Positions 32,616 to 41,115 of a stretch of 64,000 nt of DNA are shown here, piece after piece. The stretch is from VRUE01 sp963728365 (GTDB lineage Bacteria; Actinomycetota; Thermoleophilia; Solirubrobacterales; 70-9): contig CAVSJI010000001.1 in the NCBI GenBank assembly GCA_963728365.1, positions 1,922,001 through 1,986,000 on the forward strand, given 5' to 3'. Each line of letters starts with the position of its first letter. Positions within the stretch are counted from its first letter, which is position 1. Both the position numbers and the translations under genes were made by a program. The notes below the pieces were generated by a model. That model was given only the letters and a program-made list of their open reading frames with translations. It had not been told where the DNA came from and ran no database searches.

Positions 32616-32879
32616 CTAGCCTCGGCGGTAGTAGGCGGCGTTTATCTCGATGTACTTCTGCCACTCTGGCGGCACCTGGTCCTCCGGCGTGATCGCGTCG
32701 ACCGGGCAGGCCTCGACACAGGCGTCGCAGTCGATGCACTCGTCAGGATCGATGTAGAGCATCTCGTGCTGCTCGTAGTCGGGCTCCTCCGGCGTGGGAT
32801 GGATGCAGTCGACCGGGCAGACCTCGACGCACGAGTTGTCCTTGGTGCCGATGCAGGGCTCGTTGATCACATAGGCCAT
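32616..32879 (-). CDS. Seven- or eight-iron bacterial ferredoxin
   Basis: An 87-residue electron carrier. Cluster ligands are Cys9, Cys17, Cys21 and Cys25 (first motif with a long C-x7-C gap, as in [3Fe-4S]/[4Fe-4S] FdxA types) and Cys48, Cys51, Cys54 and Cys58 (CIDCDACVEACP). The start is ATG 32879 behind GAGGAGG. It lies just outside the tRNA-bounded region with the hemerythrin and an Fe-S-type regulator upstream on the same strand. Confidence 0.92.
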   Translation of the reverse strand: MAYVINEPCIGTKDNSCVEVCPVDCIHPTPEEPDYEQHEMLYIDPDECIDCDACVEACPVDAITPEDQVPPEWQKYIEINAAYYRRG

Positions 32880-32957
32880 CGGGGACCTCCTCGCCTCTTG
32901 GCCGATTAACACATGATGGATGTAGAAATTAGCAGAACCCTCGCGACGGCCAGGGGC

Positions 32958-33389
32958 TCAGCCGGCGCTCTCGGCCTCCTCGATCGCCACGGCGAGGCGA
33001 TCGAGGTCGGCGGCATCGAGATCCTCTTCGACGCGTGGGAAGAGCTGGCGCTCCTCGAAGCGGACGTGGTCGTGGAGGAGCACGCCGAGCTCCCGGACCT
33101 GCTCTAGCGTCAGCTCGCCGGCGACGAGGCGCAGCCGTTCGCGGCGGATCGCGAGGTGCTCGTCGAGCATCCGCCGCACTCCGTCGCGGTCGACCTTGGC
33201 GTGCATGGCCCAAGTCGGCAGCAGCACCTCCTCCTCGACCCGGAAATGACGCGCCCCGTCCCCCTCCCAGAACTCGAGGAAGACCCGGCTCGCCTCCACG
33301 GGGTCGTTCGCCTCCTTCAGCTTCTTCGCCGTCAGCAGCGCGACCAAATGCTCGCGCGAGAGGGGACGAAGCGCCTCTGCTCGTTTCAT
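32958..33389 (-). CDS. Hemerythrin HHE-domain protein
   Basis: A 143-residue four-helix-bundle protein for a non-haem di-iron site. Candidate ligands are His14, His48, Glu52, His78, His106 or His108, and Glu112 (LLHDHVRFEERQLFP). It could bind O2, NO or iron. The start is ATG 33389 with GGAGG eight bases upstream. It is 88 bp downstream of the cysteine-rich regulator gene and 78 bp upstream of the ferredoxin gene, suggesting a small oxygen- or nitrosative-stress unit. Confidence 0.88.
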   Translation of the reverse strand: MKRAEALRPLSREHLVALLTAKKLKEANDPVEASRVFLEFWEGDGARHFRVEEEVLLPTWAMHAKVDRDGVRRMLDEHLAIRRERLRLVAGELTLEQVRELGVLLHDHVRFEERQLFPRVEEDLDAADLDRLAVAIEEAESAG

Positions 33390-33477
33390 CGGGCGACCTC
33401 CGTTTTGCGCCGTGCCGATCTCCTCTGCGATAGAAGCTCGATCATATGGTCGGGCGAGCGCGCGGCGGGCGGGCGGC

Positions 33478-34167
33478 TCAATCGCCACCGTCGATCGACC
33501 CCGTCACACCGACGACGCAGCCGGCGCGCTCCGGATCGTGCGGCTCGAAGCGGGTCAGCCTTGCCTCGGGAAGTAGCTCGGCCAGCAGGCCGCTGGTAAT
33601 CCCCTTATGCAGGGCGCAGACCACGTCCTGGTTCTCCTTGACCGACTCCCTGTAGGGGCAGTTTTCGAGCCTGCAGACGAAGCTGTCCTTGCCACGAGTC
33701 TCGAGCTCGGGACGAAATCCGAGCGAGGTGACGGTTTGGCAAAACCCCTCGACCGGGTCCTCGCCCGGCCCGCTCGGCGCAAGCTCGCGACCGATCTCCC
33801 GCCCCGCCCTCTCGACCTCACGCAGCCGATTGCGACCGGGCGGAATGGCTCGCGCCAGCCAGCGCGAGAGGTCCGCGTAGCCGGTTGGGCGCTGCCCGCC
33901 CGGGTCCGCTCCGGGGGCGATCGCCCAAAGGTCGCCCGGCCGACCCCGCCGACCCCTGCTGCGACGGCGCTCCACCAGCCCAGCTTCGAGCATTCGCTCC
34001 AGGTGTCGCCTAACCCCGTTGGGGTGCAGCTCGAGCGCCGTCGCGAGTGCCTCGGTGCCCGCCGCCTCCCTCTGCTCGACCAGCCAGGAGAAGATCCTCG
34101 CCCGCGTCCGCTGGGCGAGGACGTCGTCGGTGTCCGAGGGCAGATCCAAGGACCTCGATTTTTGCAC
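33478..34167 (-). CDS. Winged-helix regulator with cysteine cluster (SufR-like)
   Basis: A 229-residue regulator. The N-terminal winged helix is TRARIFSWLVEQREAAGTEA, then LELHPNGVRRHLERMLEAGL with a basic GRRGRPGD wing. The C-terminal domain has Cys143, Cys165, Cys170, Cys184 and Cys217 (FVCRLENCPY; DVVCALHKG), a pattern like SufR-type Fe-S sensors. GTG 34167 is the start. It probably senses O2, NO or iron status and controls itself and the hemerythrin gene. Alternative: a DeoR/ArsR-like regulator with a V4R-type domain. Confidence 0.78.
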   Translation of the reverse strand: MQKSRSLDLPSDTDDVLAQRTRARIFSWLVEQREAAGTEALATALELHPNGVRRHLERMLEAGLVERRRSRGRRGRPGDLWAIAPGADPGGQRPTGYADLSRWLARAIPPGRNRLREVERAGREIGRELAPSGPGEDPVEGFCQTVTSLGFRPELETRGKDSFVCRLENCPYRESVKENQDVVCALHKGITSGLLAELLPEARLTRFEPHDPERAGCVVGVTGSIDGGD

Positions 34168-34179
34168 ATCGACAATGTG
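34165..34179. promoter_or_regulatory. Candidate autoregulatory operator of the SufR-like gene
   Basis: CACAT-N5-ATGTG (34165-34179), extended by flanking A/T bases, overlaps the GTG start of the regulator. An inverted repeat at this place would let the protein block its own expression. Confidence 0.4.
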
Positions 34180-34200
34180 AAATTAAGCGGCCAGGCTGCG

Positions 34201-34365
34201 TCAATCCTGCTCGCCGAAGTCGCGCAGGGCGATCTCGTAGTAGCCGGAGTAGGTGAGCAGGTTGAGGATGATCCCGCCGAGCCAGGCGGCGACCACGTAG
34301 GCGCTGACGCGGATTGTCTCGGTCGACCGCCCGATCGTTGTAACGCTTTTCGGGTCCGCTACCAA
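34201..34365 (-). CDS. Possible single-helix membrane protein (54 aa)
   Basis: From TTG 34365 the minus strand encodes VADPKSVTTIGRSTETIRVS then AYVVAAWLGGIILNLLTYSG and YYEIALRDFGEQD. The central hydrophobic helix and the YYEIALRDFG end resemble the C-terminus of small actinobacterial membrane proteins. The start is weak and lies only 8 bp from the divergent sigma-factor start, so this may be a remnant rather than a gene. Confidence 0.4.
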   Translation of the reverse strand: MVADPKSVTTIGRSTETIRVSAYVVAAWLGGIILNLLTYSGYYEIALRDFGEQD

Positions 34366-34373
34366 TAAGGGAC

Positions 34374-35024
34374 ATGGAGACGCAGAAGGCTCTCTCTCGC
34401 CCGAGCACGCTGGGGCAGCACTTGGCGGTGGTCGCGGCGCAGCAGCGCGGGGTTGGGCCTGAGCAGCTTCGGTGGGTCGGAAGCGATCCTGACGTCTTCG
34501 AGGCCTTCTATCGGGAGCACGTCGAGGGGCTGCAGGGGTTCATCGTCCGGCGCGTGGGGGAGCGGGAGCGGGCGGCGGATCTGACCGCGGAGATCTTCCT
34601 GGCGGCGATCGAGTCGGCGGAGCGCTACCGGCCGGGGGACGGGACGCCCAGGGCTTGGCTCTATGGAATCGCCCGGCAGGTCGTCGCCAACGACGCTCGG
34701 CGCCGTGGGGCCGAGCGGGCCCGGGAAGACCGGTGGCGGGGCAGCGCTCTGCTGGACTTCGAGGACGCGACGCGGATCGACGCGCGGATCGACGCCGCGG
34801 CTCGCTCGCGCGAGCTGTATGCGGCGATGGACCGGCTTCCCGAGGCCGAGCGGGCGGTGCTGGAGCTCGTCGCCCTCGACGAGCTCACGGTCGCCGAGGC
34901 GGCGGCTGCGGCCGGCCTGCGACCGGTCACCGCTCGCGTGCGCCTGCACCGAGCTCGACGCAAGCTGCGCGCCGAGCTGGAGGCCGCCAATCAACCGCCC
35001 GAGCGAAAGGAGGAGGCCCAGTGA
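34374..35024 (+). CDS. ECF RNA polymerase sigma factor
   Basis: A 216-residue sigma-70 family protein. Region 2 is DVFEAFYREHVEGLQGFIVR then ERAADLTAEIFLAAIESAER and TPRAWLYGIARQVVANDARR (about 45-115). Region 4 is LPEAERAVLELVALDELTVA plus AAAAGLRPVTARVRLHRARR (about 150-195). Its stop overlaps the next start (GTGA), and the partner is a membrane protein of the CU044_5270 type that may act as its regulator. Initiation is at ATG 34374. Confidence 0.88.
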   Translation: METQKALSRPSTLGQHLAVVAAQQRGVGPEQLRWVGSDPDVFEAFYREHVEGLQGFIVRRVGERERAADLTAEIFLAAIESAERYRPGDGTPRAWLYGIARQVVANDARRRGAERAREDRWRGSALLDFEDATRIDARIDAAARSRELYAAMDRLPEAERAVLELVALDELTVAEAAAAAGLRPVTARVRLHRARRKLRAELEAANQPPERKEEAQ

Positions 35025-36634
35025 GCGAGCAGCGGACACGAGGCAATGATTTCGAGGAGCGGCTCCTCGCCCGGCTGAAAGCCGTCGTCGCCGAGCGCGG
35101 CGCGGCCGAGGCCGGCCCCGAGGCGGCGGCTCCCGGGCCTGCCGGGCCGAAGTGGCGTCGTCCGGCGCGCCTCGCGGGGGGTGCCATCGCCGCGCTCGCG
35201 GCGGCCGCGCTCGTCCTCGTCTTCAGCTCCGGCGGCGACAACCCCTCCAAAGCCTTCGCCGTCGAACCGCAGGAGGGCGGTGGCGTGACGATCAAGGTCT
35301 ACAGCCTCGAAGACGCCTCCGGCCTGGAAAACGCGCTCGAAGACGCCGGGATCAGGGCGCAGGTCAGCTGGCTGCCGGCGGGGATGACCTGCCGCCAGTC
35401 GCGCTTCAAGCCATCGACGGTGAAGACCTCCCTGGGCGGCTCGATCGGCGGGATGACGATGAGCGGCCCGGCTCCGGCGCTGACCATCGGGGTGATGAGC
35501 TCCGCGCAATACCGCAGGCTCTGGCGGGAGTACAGGCGCGGCGAGATCTCCGCAGGCGAATACCGCGCATCGGCCCCCAGCCTCAGCCTGGACCCCGCAT
35601 CGTTCCGGCCCGACCAGAGCGTGGTTCTCTTTGGATCCGCGCGCCCCCATGACCGGGATCCCGAAGGCGGCTACGAAGCCCACTTCGCGATCGCCGAAGG
35701 GCCGGTCAAGCCTTGCAGGCCGGTCACGGCGCCGGCCGGCAGCATCGGCGCGATCGCGCTTCCCCGGAACGGCCAGGGAGACGCCGGCCTGGCTCCGCCC
35801 GGCGACGGGCAGTTCCTCTACACGAAGACGAAGGTGGTTCAGCTGGAGGGCTGGCTCCCGAAGGGCCGCGGGAAGGGGTCGAAGGCGAAGCCCAGGTACT
35901 TCGTGCCGACCAACGACCCGAGTGCCCGCCGCGCCCTGGTGCCGACGACCAAGGAAGTCTGGACGGCCCCCGACGGGAAGACCCGCGTCCGCGAAGCCCT
36001 TGGCCGGGTCACCTTCCTCGCGAGCGCCGACCAGAGGCGCTGGGAAGAAGCGGCCTCACCGCCCCCGTTCGAATACGACCCCGGCGAACATCACGTGCGC
36101 CACGAGGGCGACCGCCTCGTCAAGGAATACGCGTCACACAACTGGCGCGGCCGCCACGCCTTTGCCAACGTGCCGAAGCTCTCCAAGGCGCCAACCGACC
36201 CGGAAGCGCTGCGCTTGGCGATCGAGCGTCGCCCGGCGGCGAGCTCGCCGGTGAAGCCGTCGCCGGCCGACACGCGGAGGGGTGCGACGACGGCTGAACG
36301 GCTCTTCGAAATCCTCGCCGAACCGATCATCAGCTCCGCGCTGCGCGCGGCCGCCCTCAACGCGCTCGCCGAAATCCCGGGCATCGACGTCGAGCGCGGC
36401 GTCGCCGACGCCGCCGGGCGCCGCGGCAACGCGATCGTCTGGGACCGCAACCGCGGCTTCGGCCGGGAGCTGATCTTCGACCCCCGCACGTCCAGGGTTC
36501 TCGCCCAGGCCGAAATGGTCTTCGGACCGCCCTCGACGACCGAATACGGTGTGCCGGCGAGGACCGTCTTCCGCGAAACCGCCTACCTCCGGTCGGGGAT
36601 CGTCGACTCCGCGCATGAACGGCCTGGCAGGTAG
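35021..36634 (+). CDS. CU044_5270-family membrane-anchored protein
   Basis: A 537-residue protein with an N-terminal cytosolic ~50 residues, one membrane helix (RLAGGAIAALAAAALVLVFSS, about 48-68) and a large extracytoplasmic domain. GQFLYTKTKVVQLEGWLP, VPTTKEVWTAPDGKTRVREA and RWEEAASPPPFEYDPGEHHV fit the CU044_5270 family that follows sigma-70 genes in actinobacteria. The GTG start overlaps the sigma stop, preceded by AAAGGAGGAGG. An anti-sigma-like or signal-sensing role is inferred from coupling and topology. Confidence 0.8.
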   Translation: MSEQRTRGNDFEERLLARLKAVVAERGAAEAGPEAAAPGPAGPKWRRPARLAGGAIAALAAAALVLVFSSGGDNPSKAFAVEPQEGGGVTIKVYSLEDASGLENALEDAGIRAQVSWLPAGMTCRQSRFKPSTVKTSLGGSIGGMTMSGPAPALTIGVMSSAQYRRLWREYRRGEISAGEYRASAPSLSLDPASFRPDQSVVLFGSARPHDRDPEGGYEAHFAIAEGPVKPCRPVTAPAGSIGAIALPRNGQGDAGLAPPGDGQFLYTKTKVVQLEGWLPKGRGKGSKAKPRYFVPTNDPSARRALVPTTKEVWTAPDGKTRVREALGRVTFLASADQRRWEEAASPPPFEYDPGEHHVRHEGDRLVKEYASHNWRGRHAFANVPKLSKAPTDPEALRLAIERRPAASSPVKPSPADTRRGATTAERLFEILAEPIISSALRAAALNALAEIPGIDVERGVADAAGRRGNAIVWDRNRGFGRELIFDPRTSRVLAQAEMVFGPPSTTEYGVPARTVFRETAYLRSGIVDSAHERPGR

Positions 36635-36745
36635 GCGGGAGCCCGTCATCCTGACCGCCCGAGTGCTTGGCAAGGATCGTCCCAGGGCCCTCGCAAGGTC
36701 GGCCATAACCCCATAGGCTTTAGGTTCTCCCGTTGGATCAGGCTG

Positions 36746-37603
36746 ATGGGCATTCTCGACGAGGCAATACGCGAGCATCTGGAGTTGAAGCGGGCGCACG
36801 GCGCCGGCGATGACGAGCTGAAGCAGCTCGAGGACGAGGCGTTCGGACAGGCCGAACGGCCCGGAGGCGAGACGCCGCCCGACCCGTTCGCCGAGGCGCC
36901 GACCGAGTTCATGACGCAGCCCGGGGCGGAGGAGGGAGCGGAGGAGCCGACTGCGCGGCGTGAGCCGACGATCGCCGACCTGCAGGAGCCGCCCGAGCTC
37001 GGGCCGGAGTCCGAGGCCGCCGAGGAGGAGATCGAGCCTTCCGGCCCGACGACCGAGGAGCGCCACGCGATCGCCGAACAGCCGACCGAGATGTTCGACG
37101 TCGAGGAGGAGCTCGGGCCGCCCAGCCCGACCGACGAGCAGCTCGTCGAGGAGGAGATCGCCGAGCCACGCCTCGCGCCGACCGACCCGCTTGCGGGCCT
37201 CGAGGAGGGCGAAGAGGCCGAGGTGACGATCGAGGGCCCGGCCCCCGACGACGACGAGGAGTACGAGGACGAGGACGACGCCTTCTGGAACGAGCAGCGC
37301 CTCTCCGACGAACTCGACCAGGCGCTGGAGGCGCCGCGCGAGACCGAGGTCGATGTCGATGTTGACGGCGAGACTGATACCGAGGCCGAGGTCGAAGAGC
37401 CCGAGCCGGAGCACGAGGACGAGTCCGAGAGCGAAGTCGACGAGGAGCCGGAGTCCGACGAATACGAGGAGCCCCAGGCCGAGGCCGAGCACGTCGACGA
37501 GGACGTGCTCGAGGAGACTCCCGACTTCCTCGAGGAGACCCCCGAGGACGATCAGCTCTGGTTCGAGCAGAAGCCGCCGAAAGACTTCGACTTCGACGAC
37601 TGA
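36746..37603 (+). CDS. Highly acidic low-complexity protein
   Basis: A 285-residue protein whose first ~35 residues (LDEAIREHLELKRAHGAGDD, then LKQLEDEAFGQAER) form a charged helix. The rest is dominated by Glu, Asp and Pro, ending in the aromatic patch QLWFEQKPPKDFDFDD. It is likely disordered and strongly negative, suited to binding basic partners, metals or nucleic-acid-binding proteins. The N-terminal helix and C-terminal motif look conserved-type elements. No family is recognised and no partner is evident. tRNA-Ala(TGC) follows on the opposite strand. Confidence 0.7.
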   Translation: MGILDEAIREHLELKRAHGAGDDELKQLEDEAFGQAERPGGETPPDPFAEAPTEFMTQPGAEEGAEEPTARREPTIADLQEPPELGPESEAAEEEIEPSGPTTEERHAIAEQPTEMFDVEEELGPPSPTDEQLVEEEIAEPRLAPTDPLAGLEEGEEAEVTIEGPAPDDDEEYEDEDDAFWNEQRLSDELDQALEAPRETEVDVDVDGETDTEAEVEEPEPEHEDESESEVDEEPESDEYEEPQAEAEHVDEDVLEETPDFLEETPEDDQLWFEQKPPKDFDFDD

Positions 37604-37606
37604 GAG

Positions 37607-37679
37607 TGGAGCCAGCCGGGATCGAACCGGCGACCTCCGCCTTGCAAAGGCGGCGCTCTGCCAGCTGAGCTATGGCCCC
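37607..37679 (-). tRNA. tRNA-Ala (TGC)
   Basis: A 73-nt cloverleaf: acceptor GGGGCCA/TGGCTCC with G3:U70, D stem GCTC/GAGC, anticodon stem CCGCC/GGCGG with loop TTTGCAA (anticodon TGC), T arm GCCGG-TTCGATC-CCGGC and discriminator A. Complete, with no duplicated 3' fragments nearby. Confidence 0.96.
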
Positions 37680-37725
37680 GCGCCCGAATTGTAGGCGCGA
37701 ACGGATCTGCCGAGAGGACGCGCGC

Positions 37726-38715
37726 CTACCCCGCCAGCGCCCGCTCGGGCAGGTTCTGGTCGGCGTGGTAGCTGCTGCGGACCAGGGGGCCCGCCGCCAC
37801 CGACTCGAAGCCGAGGTCGTATGCCGCCTTCTCCAGGGCCTCGAACTCCTCAGGGTGCCAGTAGCGGACCACCGGCAGGTGGTTCTCGGTTGGGCGCAGG
37901 TACTGGCCGACGGTCAGCACCTGGACGCGGTGCTCGCGGAGGATGCCGAAGGCCTCGACCATCTCCTCGAAGGACTCGCCGAGGCCGACCATCAGGCCGG
38001 ACTTGGTGACGACTCGCTCGCCGCCGATCTCCTTGGCCGTCTTCAGGACCCGCGCCGAGCGCAGGAACTTGGAGCCGCGGCGGGCCACCGGGTAGAGGCG
38101 CGGCACCGTCTCGACGTTGTGGTTGAAGACGTCGGGCTTCTCGTGGATCACCTTGGCCAGTGGCATCTCCTGGCCGCGGAAATCGGGGGTGAGGATCTCG
38201 ACCTTGCAGCCCGGCGCCTGCATGCGGATCGAGCGGATCACGCCGACGAAGGCGCTCGCCCCGTAGTCGGGCAGGTCGTCGCGGTCGACCGAGGTGACGA
38301 CCGCATGTCGCAGCCCCATCCGCTTCACCTGGTTGGCGACGCGCAGCGGCTCGAGCGGGTCGTTCCAGGTGGGCACGCCCGTCTTCACGTTGCAGAAGCC
38401 GCAGCGCCTGGTGCAGACGTCGCCGAGGATCATGAAGGTGGCGGTGCCGCGCTCCCAGCACTCGCCGACGTTGGGGCAGTTGGCCTCCTCGCAGACCGTG
38501 TGCAGCTGTTCGGAGCCGATCATCGACTTCAGCCGCCTGTACGTAGGCCCGCCCGGGGCCGGCACCTTCAGCCAGGGCGGCTTGCGGGCGCGGCGGAAGG
38601 GGACGGAGCCCTCGGCCGCGGCCGTGCCGCCCGGCTTGGCGCGCGAGCGGGTCACGTGGACGCGCTCGGCGGGCGCGCCCGGGTCCGCGGCGCTCGTCTC
38701 GGGAGGGCTGGTCAA
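37726..38715 (-). CDS. lipA: Lipoyl synthase
   Basis: A 329-residue radical-SAM enzyme inserting two sulfurs into octanoyl groups on lipoyl domains. The auxiliary cluster cysteines are Cys75, Cys80 and Cys86 (CEEANCPNVGEC), the SAM cluster cysteines are Cys101, Cys105 and Cys108 (CTRRCGFC), and the terminal RSSYHA Ser motif is present. Its start overlaps the lipB stop by 4 bp. The LipB product feeds it, and the E2 protein encoded at 41116 is a likely target. The ~40-residue N-terminal extension is low-complexity. Confidence 0.97.
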   Translation of the reverse strand: MTSPPETSAADPGAPAERVHVTRSRAKPGGTAAAEGSVPFRRARKPPWLKVPAPGGPTYRRLKSMIGSEQLHTVCEEANCPNVGECWERGTATFMILGDVCTRRCGFCNVKTGVPTWNDPLEPLRVANQVKRMGLRHAVVTSVDRDDLPDYGASAFVGVIRSIRMQAPGCKVEILTPDFRGQEMPLAKVIHEKPDVFNHNVETVPRLYPVARRGSKFLRSARVLKTAKEIGGERVVTKSGLMVGLGESFEEMVEAFGILREHRVQVLTVGQYLRPTENHLPVVRYWHPEEFEALEKAAYDLGFESVAAGPLVRSSYHADQNLPERALAG

Positions 38716-39446
38716 GGTACGCCGAGCCTAGCGCTGTCGAGCCCGAGCGCCTCCGGCGGCGTCGCCACGGGCCTCCGGCCGAAGACCTCGCTGAAGCGCT
38801 CGGCGACGGCGGTGGCGAAGGCGTCGACGCTCTGCTCCCCGCCCAGCTCGCGGCTCAGCGAAGTCACCTGGCAGCCCTCGATACCGCAGGGCACCACCCA
38901 CTCGAAGGGCTGCAGGTCGTTGTCGACGTTGACCGCCAGCCCGTGGGTGGTGACGCCGCGGCTGACGTGCACGCCGATCGAGCCGATCTTGCGCGCCTCG
39001 CCCGCGCCGGCGCCGCTGCCCGGCCGCTCGCCCGCGGTCCAGACCCCGGTCAGTCCCTCGATCGGCCCCGCCTCGACCCCGTGCTCGCCCAGCGCGGCGA
39101 TCGCCACCCGCTCGAGGCGCCGCACGTACTCGTGCACGTCGTCGCCGTAGTGGCGCAGGTCGACGATCGGGTAGGCAACCAGCTGCCCCGGCCCGTGGTA
39201 GGTGACCCGCCCGCCGCGATCGGTGTCGCGCACCTCGATTCCCTGCATTGCGTACCACTGGGTGGCCATCGGCAGCTCCGCGTCGCTGGAGCGGCGGCCG
39301 CGAGTGAAGACCGGCGGGTGCTCGAGCAGCAGCAGCACGTCGGGGATCTCGCCCTCCTGACGCGCGTCGCAGAGCCAGCGCTGCGCGGCGGCGGCCTCGT
39401 CATAGGGGACGACGCCGCAGCGGACAACCAGGACTTCTTCACTCAT
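38712..39446 (-). CDS. lipB: Octanoyl-ACP:protein octanoyltransferase
   Basis: A 244-residue transferase moving octanoate from acyl carrier protein to lipoyl domains. VTYHGPGQLVAYPIVDLR is the LipB signature, KIGSIGVHVSRGVTTHG carries the catalytic Lys, and EWVVPCGIEGCQVTSL the catalytic Cys. It is the first gene of lipB-lipA, overlapping by 4 bp. It is divergent from a membrane protein 45 bp away. Confidence 0.96.
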   Translation of the reverse strand: MSEEVLVVRCGVVPYDEAAAAQRWLCDARQEGEIPDVLLLLEHPPVFTRGRRSSDAELPMATQWYAMQGIEVRDTDRGGRVTYHGPGQLVAYPIVDLRHYGDDVHEYVRRLERVAIAALGEHGVEAGPIEGLTGVWTAGERPGSGAGAGEARKIGSIGVHVSRGVTTHGLAVNVDNDLQPFEWVVPCGIEGCQVTSLSRELGGEQSVDAFATAVAERFSEVFGRRPVATPPEALGLDSARLGVP

Positions 39447-39491
39447 CGTTGAAATCGTTGCACGGCGCGCCCCTATTCTTTTTCCGCCCCC

Positions 39492-41114
39492 ATGGTCCAG
39501 GCAAAGCCCCTCCGACCGGACTGGCTCCCGGCCGTCGCTCTCTCAGCGGCGCTCGCCCTCGCGATGCTCGCCTGGAACCCGCAGGTCGGCGACCTCGCGG
39601 CGCAGGTCTTCCGCGCCGAGCTCTTCCAGCACGCTGGGCTGGCGATCTGGAACGGCAGCTGGTACGGCGGCCACTACACGCTCACCTACAGCGTCCTCTT
39701 CCCGCCGCTCGCCTCGCTGCTCGGCGTGCGGCTGGTTGGCCTGCTCTCGGTCGTCGCCTCCTCCTACCTCTTCGACCGCCTGGTGCGCGATCGCTGGGGC
39801 GAGCCGGCGCGCTGGGCGACGCTCTGGTTCGCGGCCGGGGTGGTGACCTTGCTCGCCGACGGCCAGCTCACCTTCGCCCTCGGCGTCGCCACGGGCCTCG
39901 CCTCGCTGCGCGCCCTGCAGATCGGCCGCGGCAAGCCGGCGCTGGTTGGTGCCGCGGCCTGCGCGCTCTCCAGCCCGGTCGCCGCCGCCTTCCTCGCCGG
40001 CGTGGTGCTGGTCGGGGCGCTGGAGCGCGGCCGGCCGTACAACCGGCTCGCGGTTGGCACCGCCGGTCTGGCGCTCGCCCTGGTGCTGCTGCCCAACCTC
40101 GCCTTTCCCGAGCCGGGTCAGTTCCCCTTCGCCTTCTCCTCCTACGTCGCGATCCCGCTCTGGTGCGGCGGCGCCCTCTTCGTCACCCGCGGCCTCGGCG
40201 GCGAGGAGCGCCAGCTGCGCCTCGTGCTGGCCGGGTACCTGCTCGCCTCGACCGCGCTCTGGCTGGCGCCCAACCCGCTCGGCGGCAACGCGGTGCGGCT
40301 CGGGGCGCTGTTCGGCGGCCCGGTGCTGGCGGCGGTCCTGCTCGCCCGGCGGCCGCGGCTCGGCGGGCTCGCCGCCGTGGCGCTGGCGCTCACCCTGGCG
40401 GGCGGCCTCTACTGGCAGGTGACGGCGAGCGTCAGCCAGATCGTGCGCAGCGTCGGCGATCCCTCGACCTCGCGCACCTATTTCCAACCTGTGGCCCATT
40501 GGCTGCGCGCCCACGGCGGCCCGGGTGTGCGGGTCGAGGTGCCGCCCACCGCCAACCACTGGGAGTCCGCCTACCTCGCCAACCAGTTCGAGCTCGCCCG
40601 CGGCTGGCTGCGCCAGCTGGACACGACCCGTGACGACATCTTCTACGGCGACGACGGCGAGCTGACCTCGGGCGCCTACCGCGCCTGGTTGCGCCGCAAC
40701 GCGATCTCCTACGTCGCCCTGCCCGACGCGGAGCTCGACTACTCCTCGGTTGCCGAGCGCCGCCTGATCCTCTCCACTCCGCCCTACCTGAAGCCGCTCT
40801 GGGCCTCGCCGCACTGGCACGTCTACGCGGTGCGCGACCCCGAGCCGCTGGTCGACCCGCTCGGCGCGGCGGCGGCCCGCACGCGCTGGGTCGGCCGTCA
40901 GGGCTTCGCCCTCGACGTCTCCCGTCCCGGCGAGTTCCTCGTGCGCGTCAACTTCACCCCCTACTGGTCGATCTCCCGCGGCGCCGGCTGCCTGCTCCGC
41001 CACGGCGAGTGGACCGTCGCCCGGGCGTCCCACCCGGGCGTGCTCAGGGTTTCGGCCGACTTCTCCCTGGGTCGCGCCTGGAACGCGGTGACGGGCGCCC
41101 GCAAGACCTGCTGA
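39492..41114 (+). CDS. Polytopic membrane protein, glycosyltransferase-like
   Basis: A 540-residue protein with about nine membrane helices in its first 310 residues and a soluble extracytoplasmic C-terminal domain. The first loop (QVGDLAAQVFRAELFQHAGL, then WNGSWYGGHY) has acidic residues placed as in GT-C-type glycosyltransferases, but no diagnostic DD/ED motif can be assigned with confidence. The C-terminus (VAHWLRAHGGPGVRVEVPPT, then EFLVRVNFTPYWSISRGAGC) is like uncharacterised actinobacterial envelope proteins. The gene is convergent with the E2 gene, one base apart. Confidence 0.7.
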   Translation: MVQAKPLRPDWLPAVALSAALALAMLAWNPQVGDLAAQVFRAELFQHAGLAIWNGSWYGGHYTLTYSVLFPPLASLLGVRLVGLLSVVASSYLFDRLVRDRWGEPARWATLWFAAGVVTLLADGQLTFALGVATGLASLRALQIGRGKPALVGAAACALSSPVAAAFLAGVVLVGALERGRPYNRLAVGTAGLALALVLLPNLAFPEPGQFPFAFSSYVAIPLWCGGALFVTRGLGGEERQLRLVLAGYLLASTALWLAPNPLGGNAVRLGALFGGPVLAAVLLARRPRLGGLAAVALALTLAGGLYWQVTASVSQIVRSVGDPSTSRTYFQPVAHWLRAHGGPGVRVEVPPTANHWESAYLANQFELARGWLRQLDTTRDDIFYGDDGELTSGAYRAWLRRNAISYVALPDAELDYSSVAERRLILSTPPYLKPLWASPHWHVYAVRDPEPLVDPLGAAAARTRWVGRQGFALDVSRPGEFLVRVNFTPYWSISRGAGCLLRHGEWTVARASHPGVLRVSADFSLGRAWNAVTGARKTC

Positions 41115-41115
41115 G

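Noticed and set aside
33478..33488. Longer hemerythrin start overlapping the regulator gene
   Set aside because: The ATG at 33389 has a good GGAGG and begins the conserved fold; the longer N-terminus is not family-like.
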